A stretch of DNA of 64,000 nt from Natroniella sulfidigena (lineage in GTDB: Bacteria > Bacillota > Halanaerobiia > Halobacteroidales > Halobacteroidaceae). Below the pieces are notes generated by a model. The model did no database searches, was not told the DNA's origin, and worked only from the letters and a program-made list of their open reading frames with translations. Below are positions 1 through 8,141 of this stretch, piece after piece (position 1 is the first letter of the stretch; each line of letters starts with the position of its first letter). The stretch spans positions 62,001-126,000 of the forward strand of contig NZ_JALKBY010000003.1 of the NCBI RefSeq assembly GCF_023223645.1, given 5' to 3'. Position numbers and translations under genes: made by a program.

Positions 1-44
1 GCTAACTCTTGTTGTTCAATAGGTAGTATATAAGTCTTATTCAT
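1..44 (-). CDS. Partial gene of unknown product, 5' end only
   Basis: A strong ribosome binding site (AGGAGGTGAAATA) precedes an ATG at 44 on the minus strand, and the frame stays open to the window edge, giving MNKTYILPIEQQEL. Only 14 to 15 codons are visible, too few to assign a family. It would be the next gene downstream of the dehydratase at 442 if transcribed on the same strand, but about 400 bases of repeats and a hairpin lie between them. Confidence 0.45.
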   Translation of the reverse strand, partial: MNKTYILPIEQQEL

Positions 45-120
45 TATTTCACCTCCTTAACTACCATTATTAGTATAACCTAATATTGTATCCAATATAA
101 GCAAAAATATTAATAGCCAA

Positions 121-168
121 TTCATCCCCGCCCTAATTCAAGGGCGAGGCTTTCTTGGCTACAATTCG
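121..168 (-). mobile_element. Possible orphan end of an IS200/IS605-TnpB type element
   Basis: On the minus strand a GC-rich hairpin (CGCCC...GGGCG arms around TTGAATTA) is followed by GGGGATGAATTGGC. From memory this matches the end that follows tnpB genes and forms part of the guide RNA scaffold. No tnpB or tnpA lies nearby, so it would be a solo relic. The assignment rests on resemblance only. Confidence 0.35.
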
Positions 169-298
169 ATAAGATACCTGCTGATTACTGAATCATTACT
201 TCATTATTAAATTTTACAAAATAATCAGGATTTTACTGCTTTTTTGCTTCGTTCAGACAGAATTTCTTCGAATTAAGGGCTTAAAAAATCTTGAAATA

Positions 299-333
299 GA
301 ATAAGATCAGGCATGGAGACCTGACCTTATTCA
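299..333 (-). terminator. Hairpin downstream of the dehydratase gene
   Basis: Arms AATAAG(A)TCAGG and CCTGA(C)CTTATT pair around an 8-base loop. On the minus strand a run of T appears only about 15 bases later, so this is a weak or atypical terminator candidate for the gene ending at 442. Confidence 0.4.
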
Positions 334-371
334 GTGTACAGTTTACGGTTTACAGTTTACAGTTAAAGACC
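332..371 (+). repeat. Class A heptamer array (5 units plus tag)
   Basis: Five contiguous heptamers fitting roughly CRGTKDA occupy 332-366. The last unit is CAGTTAA and the tag AGACC follows. It lies in inverted orientation to the array at 406-444. Confidence 0.85.
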
Positions 372-405
372 TTAAATCCTTTCGTGATGAAAAAATCTGC
401 TCTTA

Positions 406-444
406 GATTTTTTCTATCAACTATCAACCGTCAACCGTCAACTA
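406..444 (-). repeat. Class A heptamer array overlapping a stop codon
   Basis: On the minus strand there are units TAGTTGA, CGGTTGA twice, TAGTTGA and a degenerate TAGAAAA, then AATC. The TAG of the first unit is the stop codon of the dehydratase gene (442-444). The stretch GTGATRAAAAAATC...TAGATTTTTTCTATC next to it recurs near 24946-24985. Confidence 0.8.
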
Positions 445-2322
445 TTCTTTTCCCGCTGCTATCTCATCCTTCGCCTGAGAGATCTCTTCAATATTATCCC
501 GGTTCGGCTTATAAGTCCCTACTAGCTCTACTAAACATCTAATAATTGCTGGCGAGCTATTTAAATTAATCAATCGCTCTAGCTTATCAATACTCTGATA
601 TAAAAACTCCCGCTCGATTGCTTCTAACTTTGCAATATAGATCCTCTCATGTTCCGTCGCTAGATTATCCTCTTTCTCGGTCAATAGCTCCTCGTACATC
701 TTCTCACCTGGTCGCAAGCCCGTAATCTCAATCTCGATATCCTCTCCAACTATCAAACCAGAAAGTTCAATCAAATCCTTTGCTAAGTCAATGATCTTGA
801 CTGGCTCTTCCATATCGAGAATAAAGACCTCTCCACCATCTCCTAATGCCCCTGCCTGAATTACCAATTGAGCTGCTTCAGGAATCGTCATAAAGTACCG
901 TTCTATCTTTTCATGGGTTACAGTTATTGGCCCGCCATTTTTGATCTGCTTTTTAAAAAGTGGAATCACACTACCATGACTACCTAAGACATTACCGAAT
1001 CTAACTGCCATGAACTTGGTAGCACTCTCTTCATTGATCGCTTGAACTACCATCTCTGCAGTCCGTTTGGTAGCCCCCATCACATTGGTCGGATTGACTG
1101 CTTTATCGGTCGAGATCAAGACAAAGCGTTCTACATTGAATTGATCGGCTACTTCAGCGACCTTCTTAGTTCCCAAGATATTATTCTTGACTGCTTCTTC
1201 AGGGTTGGCCTCCATCAGTGGAACGTGCTTGTGGGCTGCTGCATGGAAGACGACATCTGGTTGATAGCGAGCAAAGATGGTCTGAAGCTTGTCTCGGTCA
1301 CGAATACTGGCAATCAAAGGAATGATATTTAAATCATCATACTTCTCCCTCAATTCCAATTCTAAAAAGTAAGTATTATTCTCATAGATATCGAGAATCA
1401 ATAACTGCTCAGGAGCAAAGCGAGCTATCTGACGACAAAGCTCAGAACCGATCGAGCCACCTCCACCGGTGACTAAGACGGTCTTACCTTCTACATAAGA
1501 ACAGATCTCATCAAGATTGAGATCGACCTGCTCTCGTCCTAATAAGTCCTCAACTCTGACCTCACGAATCTGACTCAAGCTGACATTTTCAGTCAAGATC
1601 TCATCTAAGGCAGGTAGGATATTGACCTTGACCCCCTCTTGATTGCTTAAGTCATAGATCTCTTTGATTGCATCACCTCGGACAGATGGAATTGCAATGA
1701 TCACTTCTTGAACATTATACTTTTCGATCACCTCTGGAATAACATAGCGGTCTCCTAAGACCTTGCGTTCATGAATCTCTAAGCCTTGTTTGTAAGGAGC
1801 ATCATCGATCAAGCCGATGATCTCTTTGTTGATTGGATACTTATCGACTTCTCTGATCAATGCTTCGGCAGCATCACCTGCTCCAACGAGCAAGATATTG
1901 GTATTATTCTGATCAGAGCTGATATAATCTATGTAGTAGTCCTTGATGATCCGAAATGTAAAGCGAATTCCTCCTAGAAAGCCGACCTGTAAGAAGCCAT
2001 TAATAATGATGACACTCCGAGAAAACTCCAGCCCTCTAAAGAAGAGTGCTGTGGAAAAGAGGAGATTGATCAGTACTGAAGCTTTGATGATACATTTTAG
2101 CTCTGAGATACTGACATATCTCCAGATCTTGTTGTAAACTTTTAAGAAAAAAAGAACAGCAATCCCAATCGCTGATATAAGTCCTAAGTATGTATAGTCA
2201 AAATATGTTGTCCAATCACTATCAAAGCGTAAGATAAAGCTAGCTATGAGTGCTAAGTTGATCAAGGATAAGTCGGTTAGGATTAGAATTGGTTTTTTGT
2301 AGGTTCTAAGGAAATTTTTCAT
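442..2322 (-). CDS. Membrane-bound nucleotide-sugar 4,6-dehydratase (PglF/WbpM/CapD family)
   Basis: This 626-residue protein has about four N-terminal membrane segments, a first Rossmann-like motif near residue 145 (LLVGAGDAAEAL) and a cytoplasmic short-chain dehydrogenase domain with TGGGGSIGSE near 285. The active-site stretch STDKAVNPTNVMGATKR carries Met where soluble FlaA1/PseB enzymes have Tyr, which is the PglF/WbpM pattern. Known family members convert UDP-GlcNAc to the UDP-4-keto-6-deoxy sugar. The start is fixed by GGAGGTGATAATCTA before the ATG. It probably feeds the aminotransferase at 5017 and was once its near neighbour, before insertions separated them. The stop codon lies in a heptamer array. 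Confidence 0.9.
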   Translation of the reverse strand: MKNFLRTYKKPILILTDLSLINLALIASFILRFDSDWTTYFDYTYLGLISAIGIAVLFFLKVYNKIWRYVSISELKCIIKASVLINLLFSTALFFRGLEFSRSVIIINGFLQVGFLGGIRFTFRIIKDYYIDYISSDQNNTNILLVGAGDAAEALIREVDKYPINKEIIGLIDDAPYKQGLEIHERKVLGDRYVIPEVIEKYNVQEVIIAIPSVRGDAIKEIYDLSNQEGVKVNILPALDEILTENVSLSQIREVRVEDLLGREQVDLNLDEICSYVEGKTVLVTGGGGSIGSELCRQIARFAPEQLLILDIYENNTYFLELELREKYDDLNIIPLIASIRDRDKLQTIFARYQPDVVFHAAAHKHVPLMEANPEEAVKNNILGTKKVAEVADQFNVERFVLISTDKAVNPTNVMGATKRTAEMVVQAINEESATKFMAVRFGNVLGSHGSVIPLFKKQIKNGGPITVTHEKIERYFMTIPEAAQLVIQAGALGDGGEVFILDMEEPVKIIDLAKDLIELSGLIVGEDIEIEITGLRPGEKMYEELLTEKEDNLATEHERIYIAKLEAIEREFLYQSIDKLERLINLNSSPAIIRCLVELVGTYKPNRDNIEEISQAKDEIAAGKE

Positions 2323-2378
2323 TAGATTATCACCTCCGTTTTCAAAAATCTTTTAGCTACAGATCAAAAGCATTCTTT

Positions 2379-2864
2379 GCCACAGATTATCACCGATTTA
2401 ACACGGATTAAATCAAAATCATTAATCAAATTAACAACTATAATAAATAATATATTATTTTCAGTCATTACATCTTACTATTATAATTCTTTCTTTTTAC
2501 TATATCTATACTACTCACTAATTAATGAAAATTAAACATTACTTCAACTAGATAAAAGACTTCTTCAACACTTCTTAAATCAAAAGTATTAATTGGATTA
2601 ACAATTAATTAATAATCAATCTGAAATCCCTCTTCATTAAATTAAATTCTGTCTAATACTCTAGTTTTCCTTCTAAAAATTAAATTTTGGATAATAAGAC
2701 TACATAAATACAATCAACGCTTTACTATTTTTTATGCTTTAATCCATGTTATTATTTAGTTTCCAGTTTATTAAGAAGCAATTTTAATCAACTAGATTAT
2801 ATATCACAATAATTTATTTTTAATCGAATGATTTTATCTGTGCCTATCTGTGTATATCCGTGGC
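2379..2864. repeat. Inverted-repeat element, copy 1 (decamer-word ends)
   Basis: A 486-bp AT-rich stretch is bounded by about 35-bp imperfect inverted repeats that begin GCCACRGAT and are built from decamer words (variants of RCACRGATWN). Its right half resembles the whole of the copy at 3345-3658, for example in shared CTAATACTC and AGCAATTT blocks. It ends 8 bases from the stop of the GxxExxY gene. No open frame of note lies inside. Confidence 0.75.
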
Positions 2865-2872
2865 CACTTGTT

Positions 2873-3244
2873 TTATAATATAAATCTTTCGTACTCCAAT
2901 TTCTCTTCAGCAAAGTTAAGGATTATTCCTACTCTCACATTAGTTGCCTTTAAGTAATTTAAGATCTGGCTTTTATGAGCATTACTTATCTGCTTTACAG
3001 ATTTTAATTCTAAGATAACTTTATCTTCAACAATTATATCTGCTATGTAATTACCTACTGTTTTTCCTTTAAATTCCACTTCTATCGAATGCTGTTGTTC
3101 AGCTTTTAAGTCATTCTCTTCAAGTAAGAGCATTAGTGCATTTTCATACACCTTTTCTAAAAATCCATAACCTAGCTCGTTATATACTTCCATAGCTAAT
3201 CCGATGATTTTATATGTTAGATCTGAGTATAGTAGTTGGCCCAT
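2873..3244 (-). CDS. GxxExxY family protein
   Basis: The 123-residue product contains the signature GYGFLEKVYENAL and the core IADIIVEDKVILELKSVKQI, which resembles a PD-(D/E)XK-like fold with D, E and K in order. The family is widespread in environmental bacteria and its function is unknown. The start at 3244 is chosen because AGGAGGGG stands just before that ATG; an upstream in-frame extension to 3349 reads through repeat DNA and lacks a binding site. The gene sits between two related inverted-repeat elements, which suggests it moved in as a unit. Confidence 0.85.
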   Translation of the reverse strand: MGQLLYSDLTYKIIGLAMEVYNELGYGFLEKVYENALMLLLEENDLKAEQQHSIEVEFKGKTVGNYIADIIVEDKVILELKSVKQISNAHKSQILNYLKATNVRVGIILNFAEEKLEYERFIL

Positions 3245-3344
3245 CTTACCCCTCCTAATATAACTTGTTTTACCAATGAATTGTATTTTTATGAGGGGCT
3301 TTTTAAAAACTTTTTTGCAACGAATTAAATCAAAATCATTTTCA

Positions 3345-3658
3345 GCCACAGATTAACACCGATTGGACACTGATTAAGTTCAAAAGCATTAATTAAATTA
3401 CTCAAATAAAAAATTAACTTGAAATTACTGTTCCTTAAATTAAATTCTATCTAATACTCCAATTCTACTTTTCCAGTTTTCCAGCTTAAATTATAAGTAA
3501 TAAATATACACATTTAATTTAATTTGATCTAATCTATTTTACATTCAATTTATAGTTTACCGAAAGCAATTTAAGTCAATTAGATCAGATACTATAATTT
3601 ATAAATAGTTATTTTAATTTAAAGATTTTATCTGTGCTCATCCGTGTCCATCCGTGGC
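3345..3658. repeat. Inverted-repeat element, copy 2 (decamer-word ends)
   Basis: This 314-bp element has the same style of ends as 2379-2864: GCCACAGAT at the left and, on the minus strand, GCCACGGATGGACACGGAT at the right. Internal blocks match copy 1 in the same order. Its right end is about 10 bp beyond the ancestral aminotransferase stop codon at 3668-3670. Confidence 0.75.
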
Positions 3659-3680
3659 TAACTGTCTTTATTTAGCTAAA

Positions 3681-3684
3681 GCTT
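3681..3684. repeat. Target-site duplication GCTT (left copy)
   Basis: GCTT at 3681-3684 matches GCTT at 5057-5060, directly flanking the TG...CA ends of the IS element. The next flanking bases show no further direct repeat. Confidence 0.85.
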
Positions 3685-3763
3685 TGACCTTGCCCCTAAT
3701 ATTTTGGACAAGAAAAGACTATGCTTTTCTAACAAAAAATTGCTCTAATTTACTCATTGATTC

Positions 3764-4699
3764 TTATGCTATCACTTTAACACCATCGATTAAGTCATTA
3801 ACCAATTGCTTTTGATAATAAGCTGGTGGAACACTTGCTATACTTGAATGTGGACGATTATGGTTGTATTCATTAATAAATTCTTTTATAGAACCTTTAC
3901 AATGTAAAATATTATGATAGTGCTTTTGATAGACTTCTTCTCGTTTTAAGGTACCATGAAAGCTTTCAATATGAGAGTTTTCCTCAGGGGTATTAACAGC
4001 AATTCTTTCATGATCAATACCTAGCTCTGTAATGTATTTTTGAAATTCTCTACTCCTAAACTGGGTACCATTATCAGTTCTTAAAGTTAAGTTAACAATA
4101 TCGCGTGAATTTACTGCTTCTTTTAAAGCTTTAAGTGCTTCCTTAGTACGACATCTAAGACTTACATGATGACCTACTATTTCTCTAGTATAAACATCGA
4201 TAATGTCAAACATATAAACCCAGCGTCCACTCTCATCTATATACATCTGAACCATATCCATCTCCCATAATTGGTTTGGTCCAGTTAATTCATGCTTTTG
4301 CTTTAATCTATAATTATTTGGTTTAGGAGTAATTCTATCTTGCAGCAAATCAAGAACATCCATTATGCGATAAATACGCTTATAGTTAACCTTTAGACCC
4401 TCGCTAAACCTTAAGCGATCTGTTATCATTCTGTATCCTGCAAAAGAATATTTATCACAGTATTCTTTTACAAGTTCAACAACTTCTTTTTCAGGTACTT
4501 TATTACCATCTTTATCATAAGCTGGATAGCCTGAATAAAGTGATTTATTTCGAAACCTTTTATCTTCAATTTTATTATTTTGTCTGTAATAATAAGTGCT
4601 CCTAGATAAATTAAAAGTCTTACAAAGTTCTGTGATTTTATATTCACTTTTTAAGTAATTAACGAGCTTTATTTTATCTGTAATATTTAATCCTGCCAA
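3764..4699 (-). CDS. IS3-family transposase OrfB (DDE integrase domain)
   Basis: The 311-residue frame carries an HTH_21-like region followed by an rve integrase core. The DDE residues are visible in WEMDMVQMY, LRTDNGTQF and PEENSHIESFHG. It begins in the -1 frame relative to OrfA, with a TTG at 4699 as the nominal start. The likely mode of expression is a programmed -1 frameshift that makes an OrfAB fusion, the active transposase in this family. Confidence 0.93.
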   Translation of the reverse strand: MAGLNITDKIKLVNYLKSEYKITELCKTFNLSRSTYYYRQNNKIEDKRFRNKSLYSGYPAYDKDGNKVPEKEVVELVKEYCDKYSFAGYRMITDRLRFSEGLKVNYKRIYRIMDVLDLLQDRITPKPNNYRLKQKHELTGPNQLWEMDMVQMYIDESGRWVYMFDIIDVYTREIVGHHVSLRCRTKEALKALKEAVNSRDIVNLTLRTDNGTQFRSREFQKYITELGIDHERIAVNTPEENSHIESFHGTLKREEVYQKHYHNILHCKGSIKEFINEYNHNRPHSSIASVPPAYYQKQLVNDLIDGVKVIA

Positions 4700-4986
4700 G
4701 GCTTTTTTTTGAGAATTTCTAGTTGAACTTTTTGTTCACCAATAATCTTTTTCATCTCATCAATTTGTTGCTCTTTTTCTTGGAGTTCAACATCTTTTTG
4801 AGATTCAATTTGCTTTTTATTACCAAGGTTTTTAAGTCCACCATCAAGAAATTGATTTTTCCAAGCATAAATTGAATTACGACTTACACCATATTTTTCA
4901 GCAACATCAGAAGGTTTATTACCTTTTAGCACTTCAAGTACTACTTCCATTTTGAATTCATTATCATAAGTAGAACCTTTAGGCAT
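4687..4986 (-). CDS. IS3-family OrfA (helix-turn-helix DNA-binding protein)
   Basis: This 99-residue protein has an N-terminal helix-turn-helix (DVAEKYGVSRNSIYAWKNQF) and a leucine-zipper-like C-terminal coiled coil, as in IS3 OrfA proteins. GGGGGAGATAATT precedes the ATG. Its last codons contain a run of eight A followed by G (minus strand, 4710-4702), the A-AAA-AAG type of slippery site, just upstream of the OrfB frame. Confidence 0.92.
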   Translation of the reverse strand: MPKGSTYDNEFKMEVVLEVLKGNKPSDVAEKYGVSRNSIYAWKNQFLDGGLKNLGNKKQIESQKDVELQEKEQQIDEMKKIIGEQKVQLEILKKKPWQD

Positions 4987-5016
4987 AATTATCTCCCCCT
5001 ATAATTATTATAAGTG

Positions 5017-6153
5017 TTAACTAACTTCTTGTCCAAAAGCTCTAGGGGGCGTAACAGCTTCTTTAAGAACTTGAACTACCGTCTCAATCTCTTCCTTAGT
5101 TAAATCATTATAAAAAGGTAGAGCAATTGTCGAATCAGTTACCTGCTCTGTAATCGGATAATCTCCACGTTGGTAATCAAATTGTTCTTTATAAAAAGGC
5201 TGTAAATGAATCGGTGTGAAATAAGGCTTACAGCTGACTCCATTGTCCCTTAGATAATTCATCACACTATCACGATCAATCTTCTCTGCTACTTGGATAA
5301 CATAAACAAACCAGCTCATCTTGGTTGTACTCTCTTCAATAGTCAAGGTCTTGACTTCATCAACATCTGCTAATAAACGATTGTACTCCTCAGCAACCTC
5401 TGCTCGCTTAGCTAAGATCTCTTCAATCCGTTCTAACTGAGCAATCCCAACGGCAGCACTCATCTCATCTAGACGATAATTATAACCTAACCTAACATGG
5501 TCAAGCCATAGGTCACTCTGTCCACGACCTTGATTTCTCATACTCCGACATAACTTCGCTACTTCATCATTATCAGTGATAATCATCCCACCTTCGCCGG
5601 TCGTCATCTGCTTGTTAGGATAAAAAGCAAAGACGCTGGCATCGGCAAAGGTTCCTACCTTTCGGCCTTTATGCTCTGCTCCGATTGCTTCACAAGAATC
5701 CTCGATCACTTTCAAATCATACTCTTCAGCAATCTTCATAATCTCAGTCATATTAGCAGGTTGTCCGAAGACATCGACTGGTAAGATTGCTTTTGTCTTA
5801 TCAGTAATTGCATCTTTTATCTTAGCTGGATCGATACATAAAGTTTCTGGATCTATATCTACAAAAACAGGTTTAGCTTTTTCAAAAAGAATACAGTTAC
5901 TGGAAGCAATAAAACTGAAAGGAGTAGTAATTACTTCATCCCCTTCTTCAATTCCTAATGCTCTAATCAATAAATGTAAGCCACTTGTCCCACTATTGAC
6001 TGCGATAGCGTGTTTTGTTCCTATGTACTCTGCAAAATCTGCTTCAAAACGGTCTATCATCTTACCCATACTTAGCCAACCTGAGTCTAAGACCTCGTTG
6101 ACTAAATCTTTTTCTCGTTGGCCGATATCTGGCCCGGATAATGAAATTGACAT
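5017..6153 (-). CDS. DegT/DnrJ/EryC1-type sugar aminotransferase, 3' end replaced by IS sequence
   Basis: This is a PLP enzyme of 378 residues; the Schiff-base lysine is visible in FAFYPNKQMTTGEGGMI, and the NSGTSGLH and EDSCEAIGA motifs are present. In this context it would aminate the 4-keto sugar made by the dehydratase at 442, like PglE. The final residues VTPPRAFGQEVS and the stop are encoded by the inverted repeat of the IS3 element, which entered inside an Ala codon. Excising the IS gives the native end KEALAK and a TAA at 3668-3670. The core fold is intact, so the enzyme is probably still active. An AGGAGAG site supports the start. Confidence 0.93.
   Translation of the reverse strand: MSISLSGPDIGQREKDLVNEVLDSGWLSMGKMIDRFEADFAEYIGTKHAIAVNSGTSGLHLLIRALGIEEGDEVITTPFSFIASSNCILFEKAKPVFVDIDPETLCIDPAKIKDAITDKTKAILPVDVFGQPANMTEIMKIAEEYDLKVIEDSCEAIGAEHKGRKVGTFADASVFAFYPNKQMTTGEGGMIITDNDEVAKLCRSMRNQGRGQSDLWLDHVRLGYNYRLDEMSAAVGIAQLERIEEILAKRAEVAEEYNRLLADVDEVKTLTIEESTTKMSWFVYVIQVAEKIDRDSVMNYLRDNGVSCKPYFTPIHLQPFYKEQFDYQRGDYPITEQVTDSTIALPFYNDLTKEEIETVVQVLKEAVTPPRAFGQEVS
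5057..5060. repeat. Target-site duplication GCTT (right copy)
   Basis: This is the second copy of the GCTT duplication flanking the IS3 element. It lies inside the aminotransferase coding frame. Confidence 0.85.
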
Positions 6154-6155
6154 TA

Positions 6156-7157
6156 TTAATTCTCTCCTTTACAATCAATTAATTCTGATTTATGCTTCAT
6201 TGTTACAACATCATGCCTAATCATATACATATTTTCTTCATAACTTCCTATATTAGGCTTGTTTTCAATACCTTTAAGATTATTAATTATATATTGTGGT
6301 GAGTTTTCTCCACATTCATAAGCTATTAAACAACCTCCACCAAAACGTGGGTTGACTTCAGAAATATAAAATTCTCCATCTACTACAAAGACATCTATAT
6401 CTGCCTGTCCGACAACACCTAACTTTTCAATAAACTCTTTAATTAAATTAAATAATTTTTTATTTTTGATAGAAACTGCTTTATCAGTTTCTCCTGCTCT
6501 CATTCTAATTTTTTTCTTAAGGAAAATGGATATTATTTCTTGAGAGATAATATCTACATAAACATCTACACCATACTCTTGACCATCCATATATTCTTGA
6601 ATTAATAACTCTTCATTATGTTTAAGCAAAAGCTTTAGCTCATCTATATTACTTACTTTATTAATACCTAAGCTAGCACTACCATTTCTAGGTTTAACAA
6701 AGACAGGAAAATCAATTTCATTATCTTTTAAATCTTTTTCAAAATTAGCTATATCGATATAGGTTTTAGGCGTCTTAAAATTATGAGCTTTAAGAAAGTT
6801 AAACATTTTATATTTATCAAAACAGGTTTCTATAACATTACTTTCTGAAATAATTACTTCTACACCTATTTCTTTAAATTCTTCTTTTTTTGTTGCTAAT
6901 AAACTCAACTCAGGATCTAACAACGAAATAATAGCCTTAACATTTTCATCTTTACAGATATCTTTTAATTTATCAAGATAATTAGGATCATCTATCCTAG
7001 GAACTATATAACTTTTATCTGCTATATAAAGAGCTGGTGCTGTTTGATTACAATCAACTGCTACTATATTTCCTTTTTCTCTTAACTCTTGTTGAAAATA
7101 TTTGATTAGTTGAGTTCTACGACCTGCACTAGTCATTAATATATTCATATCTTCCAC
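6156..7157 (-). CDS. ATP-grasp ligase, carbamoyl-phosphate-synthase-like
   Basis: The 333-residue protein opens with an MTSAGRR nucleotide-fold segment. It has the ATP-grasp lysine region FPVFVKPRNGSASLGI near residue 150 and the metal-binding end FYISEVNPRFGGG. Family enzymes join a carboxylate to an amine through an acyl phosphate. Next to an amino-sugar aminotransferase it may attach an amino acid or similar acid to the sugar amine, but the substrates are unknown. The GTG at 7157 has GGGAGGAG 8 bases upstream and lies 3 bases after the preceding stop, so tight operon coupling is likely; an ATG three codons in is an alternative start. Confidence 0.8.
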   Translation of the reverse strand: MEDMNILMTSAGRRTQLIKYFQQELREKGNIVAVDCNQTAPALYIADKSYIVPRIDDPNYLDKLKDICKDENVKAIISLLDPELSLLATKKEEFKEIGVEVIISESNVIETCFDKYKMFNFLKAHNFKTPKTYIDIANFEKDLKDNEIDFPVFVKPRNGSASLGINKVSNIDELKLLLKHNEELLIQEYMDGQEYGVDVYVDIISQEIISIFLKKKIRMRAGETDKAVSIKNKKLFNLIKEFIEKLGVVGQADIDVFVVDGEFYISEVNPRFGGGCLIAYECGENSPQYIINNLKGIENKPNIGSYEENMYMIRHDVVTMKHKSELIDCKGEN

Positions 7158-7160
7158 TAT

Positions 7161-8117
7161 TTACTCCTCCCTAAACTTTTCAGCATTAGAAAATAATATT
7201 GGAGTGCCCCCTGTATGTATAAACAAAATATTCTTATTACTGATATTATTTTTAGCCAAATAATCCATCATTCCATAAAATGCTTTTCCTGTATAAACAG
7301 GGTCTAGTAATATTCCTTCTCGTTTAGCTACTTCGCTTACTGTATCTAAGACCTCAGCATAACTATCCCCATATCCTTGACCTACATATTCATCAGTAAA
7401 ATTAATTTTCAGCTTAATATTGTTAATTTTAACTTCATTTTCTTGACAATAATTTTTGATATTCTGCTCTATAACCTCGCTACCTCTTTCTTCATTCCTA
7501 GCAATGCTGATCCCTATAATTTCTTCATCACCATTATAAATCTCTTTACCGGTAATTAATCCAGCTTGAGTAGTTCCCGTTCCAGAGGCAAAGAATATAT
7601 AATCAAAATTAACTCCTAATTCCTCTCTTTGAGCTTTAATTTCTTTATAAGCTTCAACATACGCATGAGTTCCTAAATTACCATGACCACCACCATAAAT
7701 GAAGTATGGATTAATGCCATCTTTTTTCAATTCATCTAGCTCTTGATCAATGGTTTCACTAACTTTATTAGTCGAAGTATATTTTATTTCTGCGTTAAAA
7801 AGATCATATAAAAAGAAATTACCTTTATATTTGGGTTCTTCATCAGGTTCAGCTAAGATCAATAAACATGGAAGATCTAGTTTTGAAGCTGCTGCTGCTG
7901 TCATTCGACAGTGATTAGAATGAGTTGAACCATAAGTAACTATATAATCTGCACCTTTATTTAAAGCATCCTGCATAAAATATTCTAGTTTTCTTGCTTT
8001 ATTTCCTCCTAAAGCTAAATCAGTCATATCATCTCTTTTTATATAAAAATTATTTTTCCAATTAATATTTAATCTTTGAAGCGAAGTAGGTAAACAACAG
8101 AATTCTATTTTTTTCAT
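7161..8117 (-). CDS. PLP-dependent D-cysteine desulfhydrase / ACC deaminase family protein
   Basis: The family motif LGGNKARKLEY holds the PLP lysine, and TYGSTHSNHCRMTAAAA and FASGTGTTQAGL bind the cofactor phosphate. Relatives act on D-cysteine, 1-aminocyclopropane-1-carboxylate or sulfonates. The start is placed at the ATG at 8117 because AGGAG lies 8 bases before it; an upstream GTG frame would include the binding site itself. Its position between an ATP-grasp ligase and a formyltransferase suggests a role in making or recycling an amino-acid-like decoration, which is inference. About 318 residues is normal length. Confidence 0.85.
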   Translation of the reverse strand: MKKIEFCCLPTSLQRLNINWKNNFYIKRDDMTDLALGGNKARKLEYFMQDALNKGADYIVTYGSTHSNHCRMTAAAASKLDLPCLLILAEPDEEPKYKGNFFLYDLFNAEIKYTSTNKVSETIDQELDELKKDGINPYFIYGGGHGNLGTHAYVEAYKEIKAQREELGVNFDYIFFASGTGTTQAGLITGKEIYNGDEEIIGISIARNEERGSEVIEQNIKNYCQENEVKINNIKLKINFTDEYVGQGYGDSYAEVLDTVSEVAKREGILLDPVYTGKAFYGMMDYLAKNNISNKNILFIHTGGTPILFSNAEKFREE

Positions 8118-8141
8118 TATATCTTCTCCTTTTTTATTCAC

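Larger units (their letters stand above)
3685..5056 (-). mobile_element. Intact IS3-family insertion sequence, 1372 bp
   Basis: The ends are TGACCTTGCCCC at the left and, on the minus strand, TGTTACGCCCCC at the right. Both continue into the shared block TTTTGGACAAGAA. TG...CA termini, imperfect terminal repeats of about 30 bp, a 4-bp duplication (GCTT) and two overlapping reading frames are typical of IS3. Removing the element and one GCTT restores a clean end to the aminotransferase gene, so the boundaries are well supported. Both frames are intact, so the insertion may be recent. Confidence 0.93.

Noticed and set aside
332-444. Heptamer arrays as a CRISPR or minisatellite
   Set aside because: Units are only 7 bases, contiguous and degenerate, without unique spacers, and there are no cas genes. 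The number of units is mostly constant, unlike a minisatellite.
1042-1332. Plus-strand open frame inside the dehydratase gene
   Set aside because: It is antisense to a well-conserved catalytic domain and has no family features or ribosome site; treated as a shadow frame.
3245-3349. N-terminal extension of the GxxExxY protein
   Set aside because: The extension reads into repeat DNA, and a strong AGGAGGGG lies before the internal ATG at 3244.
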